64,000 nt of DNA from Nitratireductor soli (GTDB lineage Bacteria; Pseudomonadota; Alphaproteobacteria; Rhizobiales; Rhizobiaceae), in the NCBI RefSeq assembly GCF_001050155.1, contig NZ_LFVY01000003.1, forward strand, positions 124,001 through 188,000. Direction: 5' to 3'. The stretch's first letter is position 1. The number at the start of each line of letters is the position of its first letter. Below are positions 26,338-35,364 of this stretch, piece by piece. A model generated the notes under the pieces. It searched no databases, had not been told where the DNA came from, and saw only the letters and a program-made list of their open reading frames with translations. Made by a program: the position numbers and the translations under genes.

Positions 26338-26605
26338 AAAAGCCGGCGGGCGCGGTTCCGCGCCTGACGAGACCAAACCGAAGTACCGATGGCGGGTTTC
26401 TCGGCCTCGGGCTCCGTCTTACTTCCAGAAAGCGCAACGTCGATCGGCCGCTGACCGATAGGATTGGGATGCGCCTGAACGAGCAGGCAGGTTCAAATCA
26501 GGGCTCGCAACACCTTTGGTAGACTCTGCCAGGTGTGGATCGTTCCGGATTTGCCCGAAAATAGGGTCTCTATGCGCACAGTTCACCTGGCACCGGCAGG
26601 TTGCA

Positions 26606-27811
26606 TCAGGTTGAGCGTTGTGTGGACAATTCGTTGATTGAATAGGCAATGAATTGTCCATCCCAGGCCCCGGCATACCCATCAAGGAGCCCGTCGAGGA
26701 TATTCTGCCGGCTGCATTCCCCTTTCAGATAGGCGTTCATCTTCAGCCCCGCCGCTTCCATGAAGCTCACAAAGCCGGAAAACCGCGGCCGAAGACTTGC
26801 CATTTCGAGCGTGGCCAGGGTATCGGCAAAAAAGCCATTGGTGCGAGCATTCACAGACTCAGAAGTCCATGCCGCGCGACTTCCGGGCTGACCGCCGGCT
26901 TCGAAATAAAGTCCGCTCATCACATCCCTGCCGTGCAGCCATGCGAGATAATCTCGCGCGGCTTCGAGATCGGAACAACAGGTCGATATCGCGCAACCGG
27001 CCCCACCAAGCAGTGCCCCACGCACCGGATTGCTGCCGGGGCCGGCAAAATCCGCCGCCTGCACAACAGGACGCCCTTCTTGGCGCGCATAGTTTGAATA
27101 GCCGAACAGAAGCGGCACATAGGCAATCTCGTCGCTGCCTGCCATCGCCTCATAAGCGGCAATCGGATTCTGGCTGGTGGATCTGGGGTGCGCCATGCGC
27201 GTGAGTTCATCGAGAAGGTCGAGAACCATCAGCAACGTCTCCCGAGAGGTGAAGATGCCGTCGACGGTGCCGACCGGATCGCCCAGATTGGCGGCATAGG
27301 ACAGAACCTGACATATCGCATCCGTCGGCCCGGATGGCACGGCAATCCAGGCTCCCATTTTCCGCAGGCTGCGCGCCAGACGCAAGACTTCGTCATGGGT
27401 CCTGGGGACATCGAGCCCATAATGCCGCAGGAGATCAGGGCGATAGGCAGCGACCTGCGCCGCCGCGTCGGTCGGCAAGGCCCAGACGCCGCCATCATAG
27501 GCATAGGAGTGTGCGCTCAAGCCGACAGAATCGGCTTGCACCGCAGCAACCGTTTCCGGCATCAGCGCCGAAAGATCCACCAGGCAGCCGCTCGCCCGCG
27601 CTTGCCCCGAGAAAGGATGGTCGATGATGATGAGATCGTATTGCCGCGCCAGCGGCTCGATCGGCGCTTCGCCGAAATCGCGCAGGCTGCGCGCGTCCCA
27701 GCTGATGTCGATGTCGGGCCGCAATTTGTTGAAAGCCTGCGCGGTCGCCTCGAGGCAGGCAAAACCACGCGGATGGTCCCAACCCAGGCCTTTGAGAGAA
27801 CGCTTGCTCAC
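26606..27811 (-). CDS. Family 1 solute-binding-type protein without signal peptide
   Basis: 401 residues from GTG 27811, which overlaps the IclR stop (GTGA). The fold family is the bacterial extracellular solute-binding protein type 1: ACLEATAQAFNKLRPDIDI, YDLIIIDHPFSGQA, WALPTDAAAQVAAYRPDLL, SQNPIAAYEAMAGSDEIAYVP. There is no hydrophobic N-terminus at all (VSKRSLKGLGWDHPRGF), so it should stay in the cytoplasm. No ABC permease genes accompany it. It closes an operon with a TRAP transporter and an IclR regulator. A role as intracellular ligand sensor or carrier is only a hypothesis. Confidence 0.75.
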   Translation of the reverse strand: MSKRSLKGLGWDHPRGFACLEATAQAFNKLRPDIDISWDARSLRDFGEAPIEPLARQYDLIIIDHPFSGQARASGCLVDLSALMPETVAAVQADSVGLSAHSYAYDGGVWALPTDAAAQVAAYRPDLLRHYGLDVPRTHDEVLRLARSLRKMGAWIAVPSGPTDAICQVLSYAANLGDPVGTVDGIFTSRETLLMVLDLLDELTRMAHPRSTSQNPIAAYEAMAGSDEIAYVPLLFGYSNYARQEGRPVVQAADFAGPGSNPVRGALLGGAGCAISTCCSDLEAARDYLAWLHGRDVMSGLYFEAGGQPGSRAAWTSESVNARTNGFFADTLATLEMASLRPRFSGFVSFMEAAGLKMNAYLKGECSRQNILDGLLDGYAGAWDGQFIAYSINELSTQRST

Positions 27812-28605
27812 GACACGGCCTCGCTTGCAAGCACGTCGCCGTGGCCGAGATCCCGGCTCAAAGCGGTGGCCGCATCGACCAGCAGCACCAAAGCATCCTT
27901 GCGGGTGGGGATGGCACCCGCCTGCTCCAGATAGGGAATGGTAAGCGCCGCCTTGGCGATGCCTGAATGGTCGCGTATCGCAACCGACAGGTTGGTGACG
28001 CCGCGAACGACCTTGCTGTCCCAAACTTCGTAGCCAATCCGGCGAATGCGGTCGAAGCGCTCCCGATAGCCAGGGCGCAGTTCCTTCTCTTCTTCACCCA
28101 AAACGGTCTCGATGCGAATGTCGCCCGCAAAAGCCGTAATGACGACGCCTGAGCTCGTCTCGAGCAACGGAAACGTCGCCCCCACCTTGACGCTGTAGTG
28201 CATTGGCAGCGGGCTGTCCGTCGATGCGAGCACGTAGAGCTGCATATCCTGCGCCATCGCCAAATGGCAGGACTGCATGCTGCGCCGCGCCAGTTCGTCC
28301 ATGACCGGGTGGGCCGCCCGAACGAGTTGAGCGATCGGTGGATTTTTGTGCGACAGCTCGAACAGGCGCAGCGACAGGGAATAACGGTCTGTCTCGGCTG
28401 ACTTGTAGACGAAGCGGCGGCGCTCCAGCGCGATCATGACGCGGTAGAGTTCGCCCATGGAGCGCTCCAGCGCGCGGCAGAGCTCGGTCATGCTCGCGCC
28501 ATTCTGCCGTTCGGCGAGATATTCGAGAATGTCGATCGCCTTCTCGACGGCTGGAGCCTGATAGGAGCCGTTTGGCGGATTTTGTGTCTTGGGACGGGTG
28601 GTCAA
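27808..28605 (-). CDS. IclR-family transcription regulator
   Basis: About 265 residues. The N-terminal winged helix-turn-helix is APAVEKAIDILEYLAER...SMTELCRALERSMGELYRVM. The C-terminal effector domain includes ETSSGVVITAFAGD and VTNLSVAIRDHSG. No ATG is well placed; a TTG at 28605, two bases after the dctM stop, gives a sensible N-terminus, while the ATG at 28737 would run through dctM. It probably senses the substrate of the TRAP transporter and may act on the palindromes at 31421-31442. Confidence 0.85.
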   Translation of the reverse strand: MTTRPKTQNPPNGSYQAPAVEKAIDILEYLAERQNGASMTELCRALERSMGELYRVMIALERRRFVYKSAETDRYSLSLRLFELSHKNPPIAQLVRAAHPVMDELARRSMQSCHLAMAQDMQLYVLASTDSPLPMHYSVKVGATFPLLETSSGVVITAFAGDIRIETVLGEEEKELRPGYRERFDRIRRIGYEVWDSKVVRGVTNLSVAIRDHSGIAKAALTIPYLEQAGAIPTRKDALVLLVDAATALSRDLGHGDVLASEAVS

Positions 28606-28607
28606 CG

Positions 28608-29879
28608 TCAGAACCTCGCAAGCCAAGTCGATAATGATGGAATGAAGATAAGAAGCGCCGCGGTGAAGAGAAATGCCGCGATAAAGGGGACGACTGCCCG
28701 CGCAAAAGACGGCACCGACACGCCGGTGATGGCGCAAGTGGTGAACATGACCGTGCCGACCGGCGGCGTGATGCCGCCGAGGTGGATCATGAACACGAAG
28801 ACGATGCCGAACTGCACCGGATCGATGCCAAGGCTGGTGGCAACCGGCATGAACATCGGCGCGAGGACCAGAATCAGTGCGGTACCCTCGACGATCATTC
28901 CGGCGATCAGCAGTATGCAGGAAATCAGCAGCATCATCGAGAGCGGGTCGGACGCGGTCGCCAGCAGTGCTTCTCCGACCGCCTGCGGCACCCGCTCAAA
29001 CGTCAGCACCCAGGTGAAAGCAGCCGACGCCGCCAACACCAGAAGGATGGCCGCCGTGGTGGAGATCGTCGAGCGAAGCGCCGCGAGGAGTCCGGACAAC
29101 GAAGCCTCGCGGTAGATGAGCATGAAGACGAGCGTATACGCCACGGCAAGCCCGCCCGCCTCCGACGGCGTGAAGATGCCTCCGCGGATGCCGACGATGA
29201 TCAAGACCGGCATCAGGATCGCCGGCAGGGCGCCCAGAAACGCTGGCCCCAGCCTTTGCAACGGCGGTGCTTTGTCCGGTCCGTCCCAGCGGTTCCGCTT
29301 CGCCGTCACATGAACCAGCAACAGCAACACGACCGAGAGAAGGAGGCCTGGAAGGATTGCGCCGGCAAACAGCGCGCCAATCGACGTGTCGGTGACGAAG
29401 CCGAACAGGATCAGGCTGATGCCCGGCGGAATCAGCGGCGCGATCAGCGCCGAGGAGGCAGTCAATGCCGCCGAATAGGGCTTCGGATAGCCGCGCGCCG
29501 TCATCTGCGGCACCAGGATCTTCGACTGCATTGCCGCGTCACCATTGGCCGAACCCGACATGCCGGAGAGCAGCGTGCTCAGGATGACGTTGGTCTTGGC
29601 CAGGCCGCCGGTCAATCGCCGGGTAAGGAGCAGTGCGAAGGTCATGACGCGGCGTGTTATGCCCGAAGTGTTCATCAACTCCCCGGCGAGGATGAAGAGC
29701 GGAATTGCCAGAAGCGGAAAACTCTGGGTGCCCGCCACGAGCCGCTGGGCGACCGCGACATCCATGACGGCCGGCTCCATGACGATCCAGAACCCAGCGA
29801 TGGCGAGGAAGACCATGGCGATCGGGATGCCCAGGATCACCAGAACCACGAAGAGCGCCGCAGCGGCGAGAAGCATCAT
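28608..29879 (-). CDS. dctM: TRAP transporter large permease (DctM type)
   Basis: 423 residues with about twelve hydrophobic segments. Typical DctM blocks: GIPIAMVFLAIAGFW, LLSGMSGSANGDAAMQSK, TASSALIAPLIPPGISLILFG and the C-terminal HLGGITPPVGTVMFTTCAI. It moves a carboxylate-type solute using the ion gradient, with DctP and DctQ. The ATG at 29879 overlaps the dctQ stop (ATGA). Confidence 0.93.
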   Translation of the reverse strand: MMLLAAAALFVVLVILGIPIAMVFLAIAGFWIVMEPAVMDVAVAQRLVAGTQSFPLLAIPLFILAGELMNTSGITRRVMTFALLLTRRLTGGLAKTNVILSTLLSGMSGSANGDAAMQSKILVPQMTARGYPKPYSAALTASSALIAPLIPPGISLILFGFVTDTSIGALFAGAILPGLLLSVVLLLLVHVTAKRNRWDGPDKAPPLQRLGPAFLGALPAILMPVLIIVGIRGGIFTPSEAGGLAVAYTLVFMLIYREASLSGLLAALRSTISTTAAILLVLAASAAFTWVLTFERVPQAVGEALLATASDPLSMMLLISCILLIAGMIVEGTALILVLAPMFMPVATSLGIDPVQFGIVFVFMIHLGGITPPVGTVMFTTCAITGVSVPSFARAVVPFIAAFLFTAALLIFIPSLSTWLARF

Positions 29880-30370
29880 GCTCCCGCCTCCGTCCGTTGC
29901 TCGGGAGCGGAGGAGCCAGCGAAAATACCGAAGAGCTGGGAGAGCCCCAGGAGCAGGAAGCCCACGGGCAGGCTGGCATAAAGCCAGCGGATCGATATGC
30001 GCATCGACGGGATCGTCATACCCGCGCGCTGCGCCAGCTTCCATCCGATCCAGCAGAGATAGAGGGAGAGCGCCACCAGGAGCAGCTGGCGCGCAACGCG
30101 CAGCGCCTTGGCCGCGCCCGCCGGCAGCGCCGCGTCGATCAGATCGACCGCCAGATGCGCCCGGTCGCGCTCGGCGAGCGACAGGCCCAGAAAGACCAGC
30201 CAGGCGAACAACAGGGTCGAGAGATCGTAGGAATAGACGAGCGGTGCACCGGCGACATAGCGCATGCCGACGGCGACGACCACCAGGATCACCATCGCTA
30301 TGGTGAGGATCGCGCAAAGGGCGAAGACCAGGCGGTCGAGACCGCGCGCCAGAGCTCGGACGGCGTTCAT
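29876..30370 (-). CDS. dctQ: TRAP transporter small permease (DctQ type)
   Basis: 164 residues from ATG 30370, four predicted membrane segments. The MRYVAGAPLVYSYDLSTLLFAWLVFLG block near residues 35-60 is characteristic of DctQ proteins. The frame extends upstream but overlaps dctP, so the ATG 40 bases after the dctP stop is preferred. It bridges DctP and DctM in the membrane. Confidence 0.88.
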   Translation of the reverse strand: MNAVRALARGLDRLVFALCAILTIAMVILVVVAVGMRYVAGAPLVYSYDLSTLLFAWLVFLGLSLAERDRAHLAVDLIDAALPAGAAKALRVARQLLLVALSLYLCWIGWKLAQRAGMTIPSMRISIRWLYASLPVGFLLLGLSQLFGIFAGSSAPEQRTEAGA

Positions 30371-30410
30371 CGGCACGGAGCTCCGGCGACCTCGAGGGCG
30401 GTCCCGGCGA

Positions 30411-31400
30411 TCACTTCCGGTCGCCGTCGATGACAGCACGAGCCTTGTCGTAGAGCCCTTCGGACCATTCGGGGAATGCCGCCGCGATGCCGGCGGCGCG
30501 CTCGACGAACTGGGCCCGGTCGATATCGGAAATGACGGTCATGCCCTTTTCGGCGAGCTCGGCGACTTGCGATTCGTAACCGGAAATCGCTGTTTCGCTC
30601 ATCGCGTCGCAAGCAGCATCCGCCTCTTCCTGGACGATCGCCTGGTTCTCGTCGGACAAGCCGTTGAACAGGCTGGCACTCATGACGACCGACGACAGAT
30701 CGAGGATGTGGTTGGTCCGGATGAGATACTTGGCATGCTCATAGTGCTTCTGGTCGAGGATGGCGGCCGGCGGCGCCTCGCCGGCATCGATCACGCCCTG
30801 CGCCAGGGCGCTGTAGACTTCCGGCCACGGCATCGGGGTGGGAGCGGCGCCGAAGACCTGCTTGACCATTTCCGTGTAGATCGTGACGGGCTGCACGCGC
30901 ATCTTCAGCCCCGCCATGTCGCCGGGCACGCGCACGGGCCGGTCGCGCGTGTAGAGATCGCGAATGCCGAAGGCGAAATAGCACAGCACCTTGATGTTGT
31001 GCTCGGCCTCCGCCTTGGCCTCGATCTCCTTGATGAGGTCGCTTGCCAGAAGCCGCCGCGCAGCATCGAAATCGGGATAGAGGAACGGGTAGACGATGAT
31101 GCCGAAATCCGGAACGTAGTTGGCGATCGTCCCCGGCCCCACCTGGCCGATCAGATCGCCCCCCAGAGCGATCTGCTCGGTGATCTGGGCGTTTTCGCCG
31201 AGCTGACCGGACGGAAACATCTCAACCTTCACCGCGCCGTCGGTGCGCTCGCTGATCCTCTCCGCCATGTCCGTCCCGACGCTGTTCACGAAATGCGTCG
31301 GCGAGTTCATGTGCGCGAAGCGGATCGTCGTCTGCGCCTGTGCGCCCGCGGCGGCAAGAACCACCCCTGAGACAGTGAGTGCGAGGGCAAGTTTGGGCAT
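30411..31400 (-). CDS. dctP: TRAP transporter solute-binding protein (DctP type)
   Basis: 329 residues from ATG 31400, preceded by GGGAGGATTCTC. A signal peptide is clear (MPKLALALTVSGVVLAAAGAQA). The DctP fold shows FAHMNSPTHFVNSVGTDMAERI, FPSGQLGENAQI, the substrate-carboxylate arginine region LKMRVQPVTIYTEMVK, and PWPEVYSALAQGVIDAGEAP. First gene of the minus-strand TRAP operon. Its promoter region is shared with the divergent ABC operon and holds tandem palindromes. Confidence 0.92.
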   Translation of the reverse strand: MPKLALALTVSGVVLAAAGAQAQTTIRFAHMNSPTHFVNSVGTDMAERISERTDGAVKVEMFPSGQLGENAQITEQIALGGDLIGQVGPGTIANYVPDFGIIVYPFLYPDFDAARRLLASDLIKEIEAKAEAEHNIKVLCYFAFGIRDLYTRDRPVRVPGDMAGLKMRVQPVTIYTEMVKQVFGAAPTPMPWPEVYSALAQGVIDAGEAPPAAILDQKHYEHAKYLIRTNHILDLSSVVMSASLFNGLSDENQAIVQEEADAACDAMSETAISGYESQVAELAEKGMTVISDIDRAQFVERAAGIAAAFPEWSEGLYDKARAVIDGDRK

Positions 31401-31420
31401 GAGAATCCTCCCGGTTGATT

Positions 31421-31442
31421 TTTTCATATGAAAATGCATTTT
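31421..31442. promoter_or_regulatory. Overlapping perfect palindromes in divergent promoter
   Basis: TTTTCATATGAAAA (31421-31434) is a perfect 14-bp palindrome and overlaps AAAATGCATTTT (31431-31442), a perfect 12-bp palindrome. They lie between the divergent dctP gene and the ABC importer operon (31578), in an AT-rich island of otherwise GC-rich DNA. A regulator such as the IclR protein at 27808-28605 is the natural candidate. Confidence 0.5.
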
Positions 31443-31577
31443 TATATACGAGTCAATGTTGCGGATGGGAAATCCCCGCAATACGGCTGAGCGCTTGGCC
31501 GCCTGGAGCGGGAGGAGGCGCATATTGGGAGCCGCCATGGGAGTGGCGGCTCGTCGTCAGGATTTTGGGAGGTAAAG

Positions 31578-32792
31578 ATGACAAGAACGATCTTCGCGGC
31601 AACGTTGGCCGGCGCCGTCATGGCCACTGCCGCAGCCCGGGCCGAACCGGTGACACTGCAGTTCTGGGACAACCAGCAAACCGAGAGCGGCCTCTCCGAC
31701 CTGCAGAAGGGAGCGGTCGACCGCTTCATGAAGGAGAACCCGGACGTCCGCATCGAGGTGACGACGATCCCCTACCCCGAATACCAGCAGCGCCTGCTGA
31801 CCGCGGTGCAGGGCGGCAACGCACCCGACATCGCCACGCTCGACCAGATATGGATGGGCGCCTTTGCGGCCGCCGGCGCCGTTGACGATCTGTCGGAAAT
31901 GACCGGGAAAGCCGGGCCGAAGCGCGACGATTTCTTCTCCGGCGCCTGGGACAGCGCCGTCTACCAGGACGGCCTTTACGGCATTCCCTTCAATGTCGAC
32001 GTCTGGCAGTTCAGCTTCTACAACAAAGCCCTGCTCGAATCCGCCAGCGTCGATCCACAATCACTGACGACCTTCGCCGGCCTCAAGGCGGCAGGCGAGG
32101 CGCTGACCCGCGACGGGCAGTTCGGCATCGGCCTGTTCGGGCACAAGGGCGAGGACACGGTGGTGGTGATGAACAGCTTCGTCTTCTCCAATGGCGGCAG
32201 GGTGCTCGACGAAACCGGCGCCTGCGCCCTCAACGCGCCCGAGGCCGTCGAGGCGCTCACCTATCTGCAGGGTCTCGTGCCTTATGCGCCGAAAGGCATC
32301 CTCAACGCCTCCTCCGGCGACATGCGCGAGCTTTTCCTCAACGGCTCCCTGGCGATCGAATTCTGGCCGGCACTGGAACAGCCGACCCTGCAGAAGAGCA
32401 AGCTCGACTGGGGCTTCATTGCCGGCACGGCACCGGAAGGCAAGGCGCCCGTCGGCACGTTCGGCGGCTGGAACCTGGCGCTCTTCGCCTCCTCCGAACA
32501 TAAGGAAGCGGCCTGGAAGTTCATCGAGTTCATGGTGCGCGAGGACGTGAACGGCGACGTCGTCGATCTGATCCCGGCCAACAAGAAAGCCGCAGAGGCG
32601 TTTCTCGAAGCCAACCGGAAGGACCCGGCAACCGTCATGGCGCATCTGGAGAATGCCGCTCCGCGTCCCCTGTCGCCGCGCTATCTGGAGCTTGCGGATG
32701 CGGAACTGCGCCTGGCCCAGGAGATCTACGGGGGTGCCGAGGTCCAGGCCGCGGCGGATGCGGCCTGCGAAGCCATCGACGCGCTGAACTGA
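31578..32792 (+). CDS. Carbohydrate-type ABC transporter substrate-binding protein
   Basis: 404 residues with GGGAGGTAAAG before ATG 31578. The signal peptide is MTRTIFAATLAGAVMATAAARA. The mature part is extracellular solute-binding family 1 (UgpB/MalE-like): LQFWDNQQTESGLSDLQKG, TTIPYPEYQQRLLTAVQGG, GIPFNVDVWQFSFYNKALL, GTFGGWNLALFASSEHKEAA. It starts a tight plus-strand operon reaching to 40436. A hairpin follows directly before the first permease gene. Confidence 0.92.
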   Translation: MTRTIFAATLAGAVMATAAARAEPVTLQFWDNQQTESGLSDLQKGAVDRFMKENPDVRIEVTTIPYPEYQQRLLTAVQGGNAPDIATLDQIWMGAFAAAGAVDDLSEMTGKAGPKRDDFFSGAWDSAVYQDGLYGIPFNVDVWQFSFYNKALLESASVDPQSLTTFAGLKAAGEALTRDGQFGIGLFGHKGEDTVVVMNSFVFSNGGRVLDETGACALNAPEAVEALTYLQGLVPYAPKGILNASSGDMRELFLNGSLAIEFWPALEQPTLQKSKLDWGFIAGTAPEGKAPVGTFGGWNLALFASSEHKEAAWKFIEFMVREDVNGDVVDLIPANKKAAEAFLEANRKDPATVMAHLENAAPRPLSPRYLELADAELRLAQEIYGGAEVQAAADAACEAIDALN

Positions 32793-32806
32793 GGCGATTT
32801 CTCTCC

Positions 32807-32836
32807 GCCGCCTGCGCCGGACAAGGCGCGGGCGGC
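32807..32836 (+). promoter_or_regulatory. Intercistronic hairpin after the binding-protein gene
   Basis: A 12-bp stem with one mismatch (GCCGCCTGCGCC/GGCGCGGGCGGC) and a 6-base loop. It lies between the binding-protein stop (32792) and the permease ATG (32839), and its right arm covers the expected ribosome site of the permease. This would lower permease translation relative to binding protein and shield the upstream mRNA. Confidence 0.65.
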
Positions 32837-32838
32837 GC

Positions 32839-33756
32839 ATGGGACGAGAACGGATACGGCTTTCTGAAATGCTGACACAAGACCGATGGATGCTCTGGCT
32901 GCTGATAGCCCCGACGGCGATCCTGCTGACGGCGTTCATGTACTATCCGATGGTCGGCACGGTCATCGAGAGCTTCTACCAGACCTCCTTCATCAACCCG
33001 CGCCCGCAATTCGCCGGCTGGGCCATCTACGAGAAGGTGCTGGCAAGCCGCGAATTTTCCGAAATCCTGTGGAACTCCGTCGTTTGGACCCTCGGCGTCG
33101 TCCTCCTGCAGAACGTGCTCGGCTTCCTGGTGGCGCTGCTGCTCAACCAGGGCCTGCCGGCCCAGGGTCTGCTGCGCGCCATCGTGCTCCTGCCCTGGAT
33201 TCTGCCTGGCGTGGTCACGGCGATCCTCTGGCGCTTCATGTACGATCCGCAGCTCGGCCTCATCAATTCCATCCTCATCCGCCTCGGTCTGCTGGAAGAC
33301 AACGTCGCCTGGCTCGCCGAAAGCCGCACGGCGATGGCCGCCGTCATCTTCGCTGCAGTGTGGAAGGGCTTTCCCTTTTCGATGCTGATCTATCTCGCGG
33401 CGCTGCAGAACGTCGACAGGGAGCAGATCGAGGCCGCGACAATCGACGGAGCGGGGCCGCTGCGCCGGCTGATCGACGTGACGCTGCCGGCCATTCGCGA
33501 CGTGGTGGCCGTCAACGTGGTCCTCACGATGATCCTGACCTTCAACTATTTCGACCTCGTCTGGGTGCTGACGCGCGGCGGGCCGCAAAACGCGACCCAC
33601 ATCTTCCCGACGCGGATCTTCGAAACCGGCTTCGGCCAGTTCCGTTTCGGCGAAGCCGCCGCCTATGGCGTGTTTTCCATTCTCGTGCTCGCGGTTCTGG
33701 TGGCGTTCTACGTCATCGTCCAGCGTGCAAACGCGGCGCGCAGGCACACGGCATGA
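32839..33756 (+). CDS. Carbohydrate-type ABC permease (MalF/UgpA type)
   Basis: 305 residues, six predicted membrane segments. The N-terminal segment is LWLLIAPTAILLTAFMYYPMVGTVIESFY. The EAA loop is IEAATIDGAGPLRRLIDVTLP near residues 197-217. An internal ATG at 32869 is an alternative start. The stop overlaps the next permease by ATGA. It forms one half of the channel with the MalG-type gene. Confidence 0.9.
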   Translation: MGRERIRLSEMLTQDRWMLWLLIAPTAILLTAFMYYPMVGTVIESFYQTSFINPRPQFAGWAIYEKVLASREFSEILWNSVVWTLGVVLLQNVLGFLVALLLNQGLPAQGLLRAIVLLPWILPGVVTAILWRFMYDPQLGLINSILIRLGLLEDNVAWLAESRTAMAAVIFAAVWKGFPFSMLIYLAALQNVDREQIEAATIDGAGPLRRLIDVTLPAIRDVVAVNVVLTMILTFNYFDLVWVLTRGGPQNATHIFPTRIFETGFGQFRFGEAAAYGVFSILVLAVLVAFYVIVQRANAARRHTA

Positions 33757-34580
33757 GACGCTCGCTCCCCGCGCGCTTCGGTCTAGCGCTGCTGCAGATG
33801 GCGGTCGCCGCCTTCGTGCTCATCCCCTTCTTCTGGATGCTCTCGGTCAGCCTGAAGCCCACCACCGAACCGTTCGCCATCCCGGCCAGGTTGTGGCCCG
33901 AAGCGCCGACGCTCGCCAACTACGTGACTGCGTTCCGCCCCGAGTTCCGCGATTATTTCCTGAACTCCGTCGTCGTCTCGCTTTCCACGGTGGCGATCAC
34001 GGTGACGCTCGGCCTTCTCGCCGCCTACGCCTTCAGCCGCGCGCGGCTTCTTGTGATCACCGGGCTGATGTCGCTCGTCGTCCTTGCGCAGATGTTCCCG
34101 CATTCGGCGATCATCATCCCGATCTACAAGATGATGCGGGCCGCCGACCTGCTCAACACCTATACGAGCCTGATCGTCGCCTATGTTTCGGTGACCCTGC
34201 CGGTCGCCATCTGGATGCTGCATGGCTTCCTGGCGAAACTGCCCGTTTCCCTGGAGGAGGCGGCCAATATCGACGGCGCCGGTCCGATCCGCGTGTTCTG
34301 GGAGATCGTCGTGCCGCTGGCCCGCCCCGGCATCATCGCCACCGCCGTCTACGTGCTCATCGTCACCTGGCAGGAATTCCTCTTCGCCTTGTCCTTCACC
34401 TCCAGCAAGGCGATGCGCACCCTGCCGGTCGGCCTCAACGATTTCATCGGCCAGTACGGCATCCGCTACGGCGAACTGATGGCATCCTCGGTTATGGTGT
34501 CGGTGCCGGTGGTCGCGGTGTTCTTCCTCTTGCAACGATACTTCGTCGCCGGGCTCACGGCCGGCGCGGTAAAGGGATAG
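33753..34580 (+). CDS. Carbohydrate-type ABC permease (MalG/UgpE type)
   Basis: 275 residues, six predicted membrane segments. Conserved parts: PFFWMLSVSLKPTTEPF, YFLNSVVVSLSTVAITVTLG, and the EAA loop LEEAANIDGAGPIRVFWEIVVP. The ATG at 33753 overlaps the preceding permease. The enoyl-CoA hydratase start follows two bases after the stop, so transport and metabolism are transcribed together. Confidence 0.9.
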   Translation: MRRSLPARFGLALLQMAVAAFVLIPFFWMLSVSLKPTTEPFAIPARLWPEAPTLANYVTAFRPEFRDYFLNSVVVSLSTVAITVTLGLLAAYAFSRARLLVITGLMSLVVLAQMFPHSAIIIPIYKMMRAADLLNTYTSLIVAYVSVTLPVAIWMLHGFLAKLPVSLEEAANIDGAGPIRVFWEIVVPLARPGIIATAVYVLIVTWQEFLFALSFTSSKAMRTLPVGLNDFIGQYGIRYGELMASSVMVSVPVVAVFFLLQRYFVAGLTAGAVKG

Positions 34581-34582
34581 CC

Positions 34583-35362
34583 ATGTCATTGATCAAGATC
34601 TCCGACCTGCTGCCGGGCGTGCGGCAAATCACCTTCAATCGCCCGGACAAGCTCAACGCCCTGTCGACGCCGCTCATGGATGCGTTCGAAGCGGCGCTCG
34701 ACGCGGCCGCGGCAGCCCCTGAAATTCGCGTCATCGTCCTGCGCGGCGCGGGCGGCAAGGCGTTCGTCGCTGGCGCCGATATCGGCGAATACCAGGGCGA
34801 CAGGTCGGCGGAATTCATCGCCTACCAGATGAACAGCCGGCGCGTCTTCGACAAGCTCGAGCGGCTGGCGAAACCGGTGATCTGCGCCATCGACGGGTTC
34901 GCGCTCGGCGGGGGCTTCGAGATCGCCCTTTGCTGCGACATCATCGTCTGTTCGGAGACGGCCCAGCTCGGCCTTCCCGAGGGGCGGCTCGGTCTTTCGC
35001 CGGGCGGCGGGGGAACGCAGCGCCTCCTGCGGGCGGTCGGCAAATACGCGGCCTCCGACTTGATGCTGGCCGGCTGGCGCATGGACGCGCGACGCGCGCA
35101 GGCGCTCGGCATCGCCGCCGACGTGGTGCCGCAGGAAGCGCTGGGCGAGGCCGTATTGAAACGCGCCCGCGCCTGCCTGAAGATCGCGCCGCTCGCCCAG
35201 GCCGAGATGAAGCGGTTGCTGCGTGAAGGCGGCGACGCGCCGCTGGAAGCCGCCAAGAGCTATGAGCAGGAAGTGCTCTTCCGCCTCTACGGCACGCGCG
35301 ACGCCAAGGAAGGCATCGATGCCTTCCTGGAGAAGCGTGATCCGCAGTTCAGGGGAGAATGA
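34583..35362 (+). CDS. Enoyl-CoA hydratase/isomerase family protein
   Basis: 259 residues, crotonase fold. The oxyanion hole is AFVAGADIGEY near residues 56-66 and IDGFALGGGFEIAL near 97-110. The catalytic region GLPEGRLGLSPGGGGTQRL keeps an acidic residue at the position used for hydration. It acts on a CoA thioester, which fits the CaiB CoA-transferase at the end of this operon. It sits between the ABC permeases and an SDR gene, unusual company for a sugar importer. The exact substrate is not deducible. Confidence 0.88.
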   Translation: MSLIKISDLLPGVRQITFNRPDKLNALSTPLMDAFEAALDAAAAAPEIRVIVLRGAGGKAFVAGADIGEYQGDRSAEFIAYQMNSRRVFDKLERLAKPVICAIDGFALGGGFEIALCCDIIVCSETAQLGLPEGRLGLSPGGGGTQRLLRAVGKYAASDLMLAGWRMDARRAQALGIAADVVPQEALGEAVLKRARACLKIAPLAQAEMKRLLREGGDAPLEAAKSYEQEVLFRLYGTRDAKEGIDAFLEKRDPQFRGE

Positions 35363-35364
35363 GG

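Noticed and set aside
32886-34580. 564-codon frame suggesting one fused protein from the MalF/MalG region
   Set aside because: Only the part from 33753 matches the MalG family; the upstream part is another frame of the MalF-type gene.
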